Below, one piece after another: positions 23,406 to 34,691 of a DNA stretch of 64,000 bases (its first letter is position 1; every line of letters begins with the position of its first letter). The DNA lies in the NCBI RefSeq assembly GCF_032362555.1, contig NC_083505.1, positions 4,455,501 through 4,519,500 of the forward strand, written 5' to 3'. Below the pieces are notes generated by a model, which did not search any database, was not told where the DNA came from, and saw nothing but the letters and a program-made list of their open reading frames with translations. The position numbers and the translations under genes were made by a program. The DNA comes from Amyelois transitella (taxonomy: Eukaryota; Arthropoda; Insecta; Lepidoptera; Pyralidae).

Positions 23406-26400
23406 TTATGTCGGAGGGAACAATTGGCACGTTTTGATATTCTCGCTATAAACATCTGTGTAGTTGTTCAGGTACGTGTGCTCATCACTGGTTATCTGAT
23501 CGATGCAGCCTTTGAAATTTTGGGGAAATATCTTCCTTGCTACTGCACTTTCATGGTCCGTTATACCCCCTGCAAATAATTTATGTTGGGTAAACTTTGG
23601 ATTATGAATATTTCGAAAATAAAGGTTGAGTAGACTTATGTACGTATACATAAGTTATGTTTTCATATGGAGCGAATATTATTTTTAATTTGACAAAGTT
23701 ACTACTTAGATAAGACTCGCCATGTTATGGAAAAAAATATACGATAAAGATATTGGACCTATTGAAACTTTTTCCTTATTATATTTTAAATTCTTACCTA
23801 TATATATATCTACGTCTTCATACTCAATATAGCTCAAGCCTGGCTCTTCCGCGTACACCAGTACTCCATCCACAGATACAGTAACATTACTTCGATTTAG
23901 CCTGCTCACTAGGGTGTGCCATTCTCCATCTGACAGGAACCCAGCGTGGGGCACCAGGCGAGTGGATGTGGCGGAGTGAACTGAGGGCTCGTGAGTTAAG
24001 TTGCGAGGAGAAGACCACGCGAGCTTGAGGAAGCCTCCTTCGAGACCAATTCCGAAATACTCCGTTTCCTGAGGATTGAGGGAATATTGACAACGGGAAG
24101 AAGTCGGCAAGGGGTTTGTGTTATTTGTTAATGGGAATTTGAATTCATCGGACCACTGACGCAAGCATAAAAGATCAAAATCAGAAGCTTTCGAAGATCA
24201 TTAACATATTTTATGCGATAGGTTACCTATATACCTACTACGCACGATATACTTCGTGCGTTTGGAACCCAGGTCTTGCTTGTTATTTAAACTTTTGAAA
24301 GCTACAAGTACCCAAACTGCGCAATGTGAAACACGAACTCACCATATTCAACCAAAACAATAGCGCACTCGTATGTGCCGTGGTAAAGTTAAAGGCCACA
24401 TATCCGCCACGGAATTGCTTTGTGGGTACTCTTTGTTCTGCTACGCGGTGTACTGTGGTCGTCAGGCGGTTTGGGGATAGAAAACTGGTACCATCGAATT
24501 GAGGGATCGTTACGTTTATTCCTGAAATATCAACAATATATTTTTAAAAAGCACAAATCAAGTAAGATAAAAAGCAGAAGATATACAAATTTGCATCTAC
24601 CCTCATTAAAAGAAAATAATCAAGCCACTTAGGGAATGGCAACCTGTTACTATAAGTAATTTGAATCTCAATCCCTTCATCAAGTCAGCAAGCTAAAAGT
24701 GGCTTTCAAGTATTTCAAGACTATTATATGTCAGGATAAAGATGTGATATCATGATATCATGTGTAAGTTCATACTCACTATTCTCACAATAGGACCCCC
24801 CATAACCCGCGGTGCACACGCATTTCCCCTTCCTACAGAAGCCAGCAGGCGCCGTGCACCTCGTGGAGGGGCAGGCGGCCTCCCTGCGGCATCTCCCCCC
24901 TCCCGCCACCCCGCTGCCAGTGCACGCGCACCGAGCTCGTCCCCCCTCCACTGCGCACGCGCCGCCGCACGCCTCCGCGCCGCATGGAGTGCCGTCACAG
25001 TCTTCTAGGTTAGCACCTTCTGTAGTTTTGAGTGGGAGAACGTTATTACAGAAGCAAGCCGAGATAGATTGTGCCATGAACATTTTAAGGTTACAAAAAA
25101 CGCTGTTATAGGCAGTTCTCAATTGTTTGAGATGAAACTCAGTGGACTCCATATGGCTTAGTGATGATAATAAGAATGCTGAAAGTAGTTGCCCCCTTTA
25201 CTTGGTAATTTATATTGGGAGTCTTCTAATACTTTGATGCTTCTTCCTCCCGGCTTTTGTCTCAGTCGAATTCACACCACTCTGGAGAGGAGCCTGGGGT
25301 ATGCCTTTGACCATGGATCCTAGTTTGGGTGAGTCAGATTTTTACACGTAACGACTCCCATCAGAACTTCGCAACCTTTGCCGGGAACCTACCCTGTATT
25401 GGAACGATCATGGTCCAGGTTTCCTCACGATGTTTTTCCTCACCGTAAAAGCATCGGTTAGTATTCAAATTAATGTGAGTACATAATTTCGAAATATTCA
25501 TTGGTACATGTCCGAGGTGCATCACGCATTTTAACTAGGCACCTTACCGATTCGACCACCGACTCCCTTTCTTTTCTTCTAAACTTTGATTATTTTCTCT
25601 AACTTGGTAATGACTCGTTCAAAAGAAAAAGAAGGGACTAACCCAGTATGTTGTGAGGTTCCAGTGTCAACAAAACATTGTTGACGTGGAAGTTTCTGAT
25701 GCAGCCAGCATACGACGCGACAGCTCCCGACATCGCATTAAATGGTAATGTCGATAAATCCTTTGCTCCACCTTGAACAAAACATTTAGGTACATTAGTA
25801 ATTTTGGCCCCTATCAGAAATCTAGTTCCTTTTATAATGACGACAGGTGAATTTCAAACCATACAGAAGTAACATTGTGTATATAATTTTTTATTACCTA
25901 GAAGTAGTAGAAATGCTCCTCACTTTCTTTCTCTATTCTGTCCGGACTTTCGTCTTCCTTCATTCTACGTACCTAAGCCTAGGTTTTTTCTATATTCTAC
26001 AGAACCATCTTGGACTCCATTTCACTCTTTTCTAGTCTACGAAGACTCCGTGTCGACGATACCTAGTTATCAGTAGAAGTACATATATATAGGTACCTAA
26101 GAATATAGTAGCGTTGCTGGAGGTGTGTGGATAGGCGTGGGCTCTCATAGCTTCGGTGCTGATGGCTCCATCCACCCACACGTATAGGCGGCTGCCATAG
26201 CGACCCGCCTTCACGCTGTGCCATTGTGAGAGCGATATTACTACCCCACTTCGAACCAGGGACGTCAAGCCTGATAGACGATCTGGAAATGATTTGAAAG
26301 GTTATAGTTAATTATTACATTAAAATTGTTAACAATACTTAAATGAGCCGATGAAGATCCTTTGTACATAATCTACGTTAGTTTTAAAATAACATTGTAG

Positions 26401-29400
26401 TTACCTGATGTCTGAAACGCGAGAGTAGCATCTTTTAAATTTGATTTATTTATAGTTAGTTATATAGAGATATCTATTTGATATAACTCGGAGGTTGGAA
26501 AAGCCATAGGTTGGTGATGGGATGATCCTGATATGTCACAAAACTTTCTCACCTGTCCACCTGTACTCCAAAAGACCTCCTTGTAGGGATAATGCGGTGT
26601 AAAAATGTGGGGTTTGTGCAAACACGATCAGTCCCCGTTCTTTACTCGGTTTGATCTCTGCTTCAAAAGCTAAGCTCACGCTGGAGATTGGCCGAGGATA
26701 TAATTGGGCATAGGATCGAGTGCCAGTGAACAGAACATCTGTTGGGATGAGATCTGAAACGAAACATTGTAAGGAATAAGGCTAAAGATAAAGTAATAAG
26801 TACCAATAAGAATTTTCAGGTTGTAATATGATAATTTTCAACATTCGAACCTACTAAAGAAAACGTCTTATAATATTATTTCTATTAACCACTTTTGACA
26901 CAAACTAGAGAACTAGGATTGTTGCTGATAGATAGTGGTGTAGATCCCCGTCTTCCCATAGTCGGCTGCGGCTCCGAGGCTGTGAGTAGAAATCGTTCGC
27001 TACCCGGTGAAGAGCTGCCGCAGATGCTGTCATGGGAGAAACACGTGGGGCAAAACCAGCTTTCATTGCAGATATATTTTGAATTAATTGCAAGAGTTGC
27101 TTAGATACCTTGATCGCAGTAAATGCCCGTCTTTCCATAGGGGCAGTCGCACTGTGGCTCTGATGCCGTGAGCACGCATCGCCCGCGACACGGCGACGAG
27201 CTGCCGCAGACGCTGTGGCGGAAGGAACACGTGGGGCCAAACCAGCCTTCGTTGCAGATGCACCTAGAATTGTGGGGATGTTGACGCTTTGATCTCTTTG
27301 TCCTACAGATTATGTGATTTTACTGTTTTAAATGTATGCAAGCTGGCGTTATTGTTTGTAAGAGTCAAAAGTTTTCTAGGAACTTTTAATGATTTGGTTT
27401 CTGGATTTCTAGTCTCAGAACTTTCTGTTATCTCATTGTTGTAATAATTAGGCGAGAAGCGGGTAGATTCTTAGAGTCCATACCCATAAGTAGCTGGTGA
27501 GTGTATGCACACTCCGTGCGGCGCGTTACAAGACTTAGCGGTGCATTGCGCCACGCCACACTGCCCCGCGCCGCGCCCCGCTGCGGGCCGGCTGCCCACC
27601 GCGCCCGCCACGTCCCACACGCAGCCGCGCCAACCAGAGTGGAGAGGCAAGTCGTGGGGAAGATCCGAGAAACCCGGGGATGGGTGGCCTCCTGGATAGA
27701 TTATTAAAAGACTAGTATAAAATCTTCAGCCGATAAAGCATTAAAAGGTGCGGAAGCAACTGGTAACTTGAATAACTAGTGTGGTATTTTCAATCCTACA
27801 TATGTAGGATTGAAAACCACACTAAAAGCACCATCATATGAATGTTTGCTAGTAATAAAAAAAGCAGACTTCTAAAATGCCTGAACCGATGAATGAAAAA
27901 TTTCTTACCAACATAGACGTAAGGCAACAAGGCCATCTTGGGTTGGTGCGCGGGCGCATTGCCGGACGCGTTGAAGCGGTTGTCCACGCTGAACCCGGCC
28001 GAGCGACCTCTCCTCCACACTCGCACGGTGTGACCTCCGCGACGAGGGGTTAGGGCCCGAGATGAGAACACACGTCGAGGACCTAGCCGTAAAAAATCTA
28101 GATACAGATAAGTAGATACTGAAGACGTATACGACTACTCCCACGTAACCTCTTTTAAGCTTGAGTCTCAAACTATATACATACTTATAATCACGTCTAT
28201 ATCCTTTGCGGGGAAGCTAGACCCAGTAGTCTTGAAACGTGAAAGACGTTTCAAACTACCTACATTCCAAGTTTTGTAAAAATTCTTTTTTGAGGTTTTG
28301 TTGTTTTGTTTTGTTTTGACAAACGTAACTAATTTATACTAGTCGAAGAAATACGAACCACTGCCCATATTCCAAGTCAGCATAATGTATCCCTTGACAA
28401 AGGTCAGAGCTAGATGTTGGCTCCTCGAGTCATGGCGACCCGCCTGCCCCACGAAGACTAGCAACGCGATTTGTTCCATGTCCGCGGTCTGAAAGCGCAG
28501 GCGGATGTCTAAACGGTCCGAGTTGAGGGCCATCGGAGACAGAGGGTAGATGAGGTATGATGACACGCCGGTGCTGATTGGGGCCAGCGATGGTCGGGTT
28601 ATTTCCACATCTGAAATGAATGAGGATGTCACTTGTCTGTTCTATAAATTACTTACTTGTGATAACATTTATTGTTGGTTGTGGTCGAATTTGAGCTGTT
28701 TTCTATTGCTATCCTTAGTTCAATTACTCATCCCCTATTTACAGGACGCTGACGATTCCGTCACGGCTCGCCTTGCTATGTCATCGCCCTGATCTAGACC
28801 CAAGTATTAAAAGAAACACTCATTATACTCGCAGAAGATGGCCTTGCTTTCCGAAGCTGAGTAATATCTACTCTGATTGCTCGTTTCTCACATATGAAGT
28901 TCTCACAGCGACGGCCGGAGCAACTGGTCCAACTTACTATACTCGCAGAAGATGCCATGTTTCCCGTAGGGGCAGAGGCACAGGAATCCACTGCCGGGGT
29001 GCCGCACGCAACTGCCGCCTGACTGGCACGGGTTGTTCTCGCATATGGAGCTCTCGCAGTGGGAACCGCTCCAACTGTACGTAGGACAATTATTAAATTA
29101 AACCTATTTATTAAAATTTATGTGGTATACAAATAGAAACAATAAAATTAAGTAAGTATATTAGAAGCAACTATAATACAGAAAATTAAAAAAAAAGATT
29201 TTTATATAGGCTGCCCATCTGACCCCCTAAATAGTACCTTTGTCTATAAATGTATCCCTGCCTGTATGATATCCTTCATAATAATCTTATTTTTAATGTG
29301 GATAGACGATCCGACGATTCTTAGATTCTTACAGCCCTTGTTACATCTACTATATGTTTTTCTGCTGGAACTAACGAAACAACCAAACCAAGTCTTACCC

Positions 29401-32400
29401 ATTACTGCAGGAACAGGTATATCCATCTCCGCTATCGTTGCAGTACCCTCCGTTCAGACAGGGCGCTGACAGACACGCCAGAGACGAACACTCGCTCACC
29501 TCGCCAGCCTCCACCGCGTCTCCAAACACGGACCGTTTCTCTCCATTTACCTGTGGTTCGAAAATCAAAAGAAATGATTGAGAGCTTCTGATTGGTTGGT
29601 GACATAGCCGAATTAGGTTGCTAATTGTGGGTAAGGGTAAGCACGTAATAACTATAACAAAAATCCGTTTAGAAATCGAAAGAGTATATAACGATGTGTA
29701 GGTATAATAACAATTTGATATTAATGATGCATTGTGATGATATTAATGATGATTAGTATTGATTATTTTTTTTATATAAAAGACATCAACGAGTTCGTTC
29801 TTTTTAAATTTAGGCAATTATGTGATGAATTTTATTGAAATACTAGAGGCCGCCCGCGACTTCGTCCGCATGGAAACCCTATCAATCCCGTGGGAACTCC
29901 GGGATAAAAAGTAGCCTATATGTTATTCTGGGTCTTCAGCTACCTACATACCAAATTTCATCTTAATCAGTTCAGTAGTTTTTGCGTGAAAGAGTAACAA
30001 ACATCCATACAAACTTTCGCCTTTATAATAGTAGTAGGATCGTTTCAGATGCATGAATTATTATTATAATCATGTTGTTCTTGTATGTTATGTTAAAATT
30101 AAGAACTATCATTTTTTGTTGTGATATAGCCCTTTAGAAACGTACCCTTATTAGTAGCACCTAAATTTCTACTATATTACATAAGGTGTAAATCTTATCA
30201 TTAATCAATAAATACCTATTAGAGCAATTAAAACGAGAAAACAATATTTAATTTCTTACAATCAGATCCTTGATGCAGCCAACAAATGGCTTGGTGTCAG
30301 CGTCTCTCACGTCGGGTGCATTGCCGAGGTAAAGCGTAGTGTTGTGGTCCAAACTCGAGATGTTGGCCACCTGCCCCCCACTCATTGCTACGGTGTCGTT
30401 CAAGCGAAGAGTCGCGTTGCAATGTTGTTCTTGTAAGTAGAGATCCAATCTGGAAATAAGAATTTTTTAATTTATTTTCTAGGAGAAACAACAGCTCGTC
30501 TTAACGAAATAATTAACTTTTAGTTATCAACAAAAAGAGTAACATTTTTCTATGATGTTAAATTTATATATTACTTCTGGTTGACCTGTAGCTATGTTGT
30601 TAAATCCGTAATCAAGTTGAATGTTGAAGAGTACTAGATGGTAGAATACATTAATGATTTCTTTAGCATAAAGCATAGAATAAACTTTTAAGAGTACCTA
30701 ATTGGTATTGGCTGTGATCATTACCTGGTTTCGATCTTCATAGGATACCCTTTATTGACAAACGTTTTCAGTTCACTCAACAGCATGGTCTGGTATCCAC
30801 AGGAAAATTTAAATTTCAGTAGCCCAGACATCATACACAACTCCATGTAGACTCCTTTAGCTATATCGACGTGCATTATTTGTCCATCTGTTATGAGAGT
30901 TCTAGCATTGAATTCTATACTTATTGATGTCTCATTACTCAATTTATGAGTTATGAATGAATTTCCTCCGAAAGCTGCCGAGGTGATTGTGATTGTCTCA
31001 TCGCAAAACCGTCCTGCGTAGTTGAAGTAACAATGGCACTAAAAGTATGGAAAATATGTTAACGTATAGGTGGCTAGTAAAAAAGTAATTAATTAGTAGG
31101 TACCTAGTTAGTTAGTAGGTAGTTTAGGTATATTACGGAATATTCAAAGAGAATATCCGAAACTCGAACATAATTTTATTAAAATTAATCGAATGAATTA
31201 AATTTCACAAATTAAATTTCTCTAGTCCCACATAATATGATACTTACCCGAATGCCATGCGGAGTATTGATGCAGTTTCCATGATTGTGACACATCGAAT
31301 CAGAACATTCATATTGTTGAGTGGTATACAAAGTGGAAGTTTCAAAACTAGTGGTCGATTCCATGACTTCAGTTGTCGAGTGTTCTGTTGTCAAAGGATG
31401 TTCGGTTGCCGCGTGTTCAGTTGGAGTGTCGGTGAACATTTTCTCTGTAGTAACATCTCCTTTGGGAGTCGAAGTCATTTCTGCTGATATTTCTGTTGTC
31501 ATAAGTGATGTAGACGATGAAACAATAGGTGTAGATGATTCTGTTGTAAAAACCGATTCATTTGAAGGTAATGTAGTCACATCTGTTATTTCTGTCTCAG
31601 TTGTAATCGGTGTTAGAAATTCTGGTGTTTCTTTAGTCGTAACTATTGTTGTTGTATCTGCTACGATTATTTCTGTTAATGTAGTTTCTGTGTCTACTGA
31701 CACCAAATTTGTTGTTGAATCGGTTGTCTCACAGTTCTCTTTACATTCTGTTGGTATATCAGTTCTAGAATTTTCTGAATCTATAGTAACAGCTGTCGGT
31801 ACTTCACCAGTTGCAGTTAAAGATGTTAATGTGGTATCAGTTTCTGAAGTAGCTGTGAATTCTGTTGTTTGAATTGTTTCCGTTTCAGAGTTTATCGTTG
31901 TTATTATTTCTTTAGCTGTTAGTGTCAATTCGGTGGTAGTTACAATTTCTGTTGGTAAAACTGTGGTAGTTATTGTAGTCATTTCTGTTTCTTTTATAGG
32001 AGGGGTCGTTGAAGTACTATCGTTAAATATTGGAGTGTACGCTGTTATTATTTCAGTAGAACTCAGTTCTTCTTGTAAAGAAGATAAAGAAAACGTTGGT
32101 TCGGTTGAACTAGTGATAGGTGTGGGACTGACATATTCACAATCGTAGGTCCCATCTTCCAAAATCAAACATTCACAAAGAGTTCCCGTGAGCAAAGGGG
32201 GACATGAACATGTGAAGTTGTCCACTCCATCGATACACGAACCGCCATTCATGCATCTGAAACGATATTTCAATAAAATTCATCACTTGATTGATGAGCT
32301 AGCAGGCTTTCTAATATAGTAATCTATTATAGAGTCTAAGGGCAAGGTTTTGTAGCCTGTGAATTCAATCTGTACAGGTGCAAAGAAGACGAGATAAAAA

Positions 32401-34658
32401 GTGGAACATAAGCTCAAATGATGTCTTAGTACCCATTAAGGAACAAAGATGCGATATTTTTTAACGACTCGTATCACAGTATGGACTAAAATAAATATAC
32501 CGTGGTCCAAGAAGACATTCATCATACTGCAGCTCACACCGCTCTCCGTGGTAATCGGGCACACAGTAGCATACCCTTACACCGTCTTCCACCACGCACA
32601 AGGCATTGTTGCTACATGAATTCTCGTCGCAAAACTCAATTTGTACTTCGCAGCTCTTGCCGGTGTATCCTGAAACATACGTTATGAAAAGTTAACGACT
32701 TTTAAAAATTATTAAGTACGGTATATGGAATCGGTATAAGAATTCGAATTTTTAAAGACCTTACGAAAAATTCGGCAAAAATAGGACGCAAAATGCCTTT
32801 AAGATTCATCAATTACTAAACTTACTTAATGACTTATTATATGTATAAAATAAATATAAAATTATATTTTCTCATTATGACATTTAAAACAAAAGAAAGT
32901 TGTTTTTTCCTCAATAAACAATTTATTTACTTACCGAAAGCACAAGCACACATGTAATCCGCGTGTATGTCAATGCAAATACCACCATTCTGACACGGGT
33001 TCGACTGGCATTCGTCTATTTGGTCCTCGCAGTACCGACCAGCCCACCCTGAAATATAGTATTACCAGTTATTTCGTTGACAAATAAAAAAAGATAGGTT
33101 ACGCCATTATCAAATCATAGAACTTTTGAACGTCCTATGTCAATGAGTGAACTATGTAAAGATAAATATGTTGTGCTCGTTGATTCAACGGTAGCTATAC
33201 CTGTAAACTTTAGTCCCTTTATAGTTTTAGTGTGTAAAAACAGGGGGCCATGTTTCTTTGTCTGAAAGAGATTCCTTATAGGTGTAAAAACAGCTGTTGT
33301 CATTGGTTGCCCTTTAAAATCCTACCTTTTTATGTAAGTAGGCAAATAATTTACAAAACAAATTTAATAACAGATAAACGTAAACACAAACCTGGCAAAC
33401 ATTCACAATAAAACTTGAACCCTGGTCCTTCGATGCACTTAGCACCGTTGTAACAGCGCACCTCCCCGGTAGTGTTGCACACAGCGATGTCCACCTCGCA
33501 GTGGTCCCCGGAGAACCCAGGAACACAGGAGCAGACGTAGCCGTTGGTCAGGTCAATGCAAGTGCCATTGTTCAGGCACGGGTTCGACTCGCATTCATTG
33601 AAGTTGGTCTCGCAATTGTCGCCTAAAAAACATTAAGTACACTATATATAAAAAACAATCCAAAATTTACTAAGCTTTTATTATTGCCTCGTTCGAAAGC
33701 AAAGCAAAATATGTATTAGTGCTCTATGAACGATTTCGTTGTGGCGTTTTTATCTAATCTACTTATACTATTACGTAATACAAAGAGTTAAAGTTTTTAA
33801 CTTTTTTTGTATGTTTGTATGGGCTAATTTTCGGCAATACTGATCACGAAAAGAAATTCACCATTAAAAGGTACATTTTTAGTATTTATTCTATATAGGT
33901 GTGGACTTCCTTTGCAAAAATACTCGTATATAAACTTTAGCCTTTGGTCGCATTTTACAATGACACATATCTACGGTAATTTTTCTTATATGCCAAAACT
34001 TTAATTTCGTTATATTAGAAATGTTTTTTTTTTCGCTTTACCTATAAATCCGTCAGGGCACGAGCAGTTGTATGACGCTATTCCATCTATGCAGCTTCCC
34101 CCATTCAGGCAGGGGGATGACCAACATTCATCCCAGTTGGTCTGACATTGGACGCCTGTGTAGCCGTCCACGCAATAACATGAATAAGTGCTGTAAAGAA
34201 GAAGTACTGAGATCAAATATTCATTTGTAATAACAAGTATAATTTCATATCATAGTTAACCAGGTTAACCTATAACATCTTAGGCATTTACATAGATGAA
34301 TGCACTGCATCTCTTGACGTCATTCGATTTTTGAGTATGGAAAGTTAAAGACCTTAATTATTTTAAAAAAAGAGAAACATTTGTTAAGCGCATAACTTGG
34401 ATGTCGTAAATTATTTGTAATCATTCGTCACTGCTTTCTCATATGAATAATAAAAAAAAAATAGGTACCTATTTAAGTGACTTGAAAGAATCTCTTATTG
34501 ATCGTTAATAATTCAAATATTCACCTGTTTATATCGTCGATGCATATACCATGCATGCAAGGGTTGCTGAGGCAGGAGACGCCGCCATACACGACGCGGA
34601 TTGCCATCAACAGCCAACATGTGACCCGAAGAGCTGCTCCGCTGTAATCCCGCGACAT
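23406..34658 (-). CDS. eys: Eyes shut-like secreted EGF/laminin-G protein with mucin segment
   Basis: Twenty-one exons join in frame to 1585 residues: 34658-34525, 34190-34042, 33622-33392, 33048-32935, 32669-32501, 32256-31248, 31038-30725, 30449-30260, 29550-29399, 29074-28938, 28610-28359, 28082-27909, 27691-27484, 27263-27109, 26753-26553, 26282-26097, 25771-25643, 25019-24780, 24521-24343, 24068-23798 and 23569-23406. The ATG at 34658 has an in-frame stop upstream. A signal peptide ([14 protein letters not shown]) opens the protein. Seven EGF repeats (about 29-300) precede a Thr/Ser-rich mucin-like stretch (about 313-575), one EGF, then four laminin-G domains (about 615-770, 867-1045, 1130-1300, 1382-1585) separated by EGF pairs. 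There is no transmembrane segment, so it should be secreted. The Drosophila Eyes shut (spacemaker) protein, which opens the inter-rhabdomeral space, has many EGFs, a Ser/Thr-rich linker and four LamG domains. Crumbs, agrin and perlecan are alternatives, but the missing membrane tail and the domain order favour eys. Confidence 0.85.
24628..24752 (-). repeat. Dispersed repeat A, degenerate reverse copy
   Basis: Minus-strand copy recognisable by GCAACCTGTTACTAT, TTTGAATCTCAATCCCTTCA and the final GATAAAGATGTGAT. It lies between two eys exons, with its end about 28 bases from the exon at 24780. Confidence 0.55.
25225..25560 (+). repeat. SINE-like dispersed repeat in an eys intron
   Basis: Contains TTTCCTCACGATGTTTTTCC, GCAACCTTTGCCGGGAACC and GACTCCC landmarks that I associate with a common lepidopteran interspersed repeat. 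It is non-coding. The assignment is from memory of the motif, not from a search. Confidence 0.45.
26930..27072 (-). pseudogene. Decayed tandem copy of the eys exon at 27109-27263
   Basis: On the minus strand this stretch closely parallels the intact EGF exon: CTGCAATGAAAGCTGGTTTT versus CTGCAACGAAGGCTGGTTTG, then CCCCACGTGTTT and GTCTGCGGCAGCTC-type blocks in the same order. It has lost the acceptor AG, part of the CDCPYG segment (the TGCGACTGC codons), two EGF cysteines and the donor. It begins 36 bases after the intact exon's donor. It is best read as a non-functional exon duplicate. Confidence 0.75.
27778..27823. repeat. Near-perfect inverted repeat (46 bp) in an eys intron
   Basis: The centre TCAATCCTACATATGTAGGA is self-complementary, and the flanking AGTGTGGT / ACCACACT extends the arms to about 22 bases, with two unpaired bases on the left arm and almost no loop. 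It could be the fused ends of a small inverted-repeat transposon or a cruciform-forming element. Confidence 0.75.
28189..28250 (+). repeat. Dispersed repeat A, 5' fragment
   Basis: AATCACGTCTATATCCTTTG followed by a degraded GTCTTGAAACGTGAAAGAC block; the rest is missing. It is intronic in eys. Confidence 0.55.
28821..28930 (-). pseudogene. Decayed tandem copy of the eys exon at 28938-29074
   Basis: Reading the minus strand from 28930, the sequence CGCTGTGAGAACTTCATATG matches CACTGCGAGAGCTCCATATG of the intact EGF exon, and CCATCTTCTGCGAGTATA matches its 3' end. The centre, with four cysteines, is deleted, a base is inserted (frameshift) and the donor GTAAGT has become ATGAGT. The copy starts only a few bases after the intact exon's donor. 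Reading through the donor meets TGA within this copy, so it cannot extend the protein. Confidence 0.8.
29849..30034 (+). repeat. SINE-like dispersed repeat in an eys intron
   Basis: Starts CTAGAGGCCGCCCGCGACTT and includes GGGATAAAAAGTAGCCTATA and CATACAAACTTTCGCC near its end. This 'cccgcgacttcgtccgc' repeat is common in lepidopteran DNA. It is non-coding. Confidence 0.6.
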
Positions 34659-34682
34659 AGCGCCTTCGCTCGGACTTAGCGA

Positions 34683-34691
34683 TTACGACAT
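34683..34691 (-). promoter_or_regulatory. Minimal upstream ORF in the eys leader
   Basis: ATG TCG TAA lies 24 bases upstream of the eys start and in the same frame, so its stop also fixes 34658 as the first usable ATG of the protein. A two-codon upstream ORF could dampen translation if it is in the transcript. Confidence 0.4.

Noticed and set aside
24069..24164. 5' extension of the eys exon at 23798-24068
   Set aside because: The region is open but contains the polypyrimidine tract before cctcag|GAAACG; using that acceptor keeps the LamG strand [15 protein letters not shown] continuous, while the extension would insert 32 unrelated residues.
28821..28930. Alternative (mutually exclusive) EGF exon of eys
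   Set aside because: It has no functional donor and a frameshift, and central cysteines are deleted, so it could not encode an EGF fold.
31321..31872. Plus-strand 183-codon frame opposite the eys mucin exon
   Set aside because: It is the mirror of Thr/Ser codons, giving Val/Ser runs, with no domain; the sense strand has EGF modules and splice sites.
23406..34658. Crumbs orthologue
   Set aside because: No transmembrane segment or short cytoplasmic tail follows the last LamG domain; the protein ends ten residues after the final LamG cysteine region.
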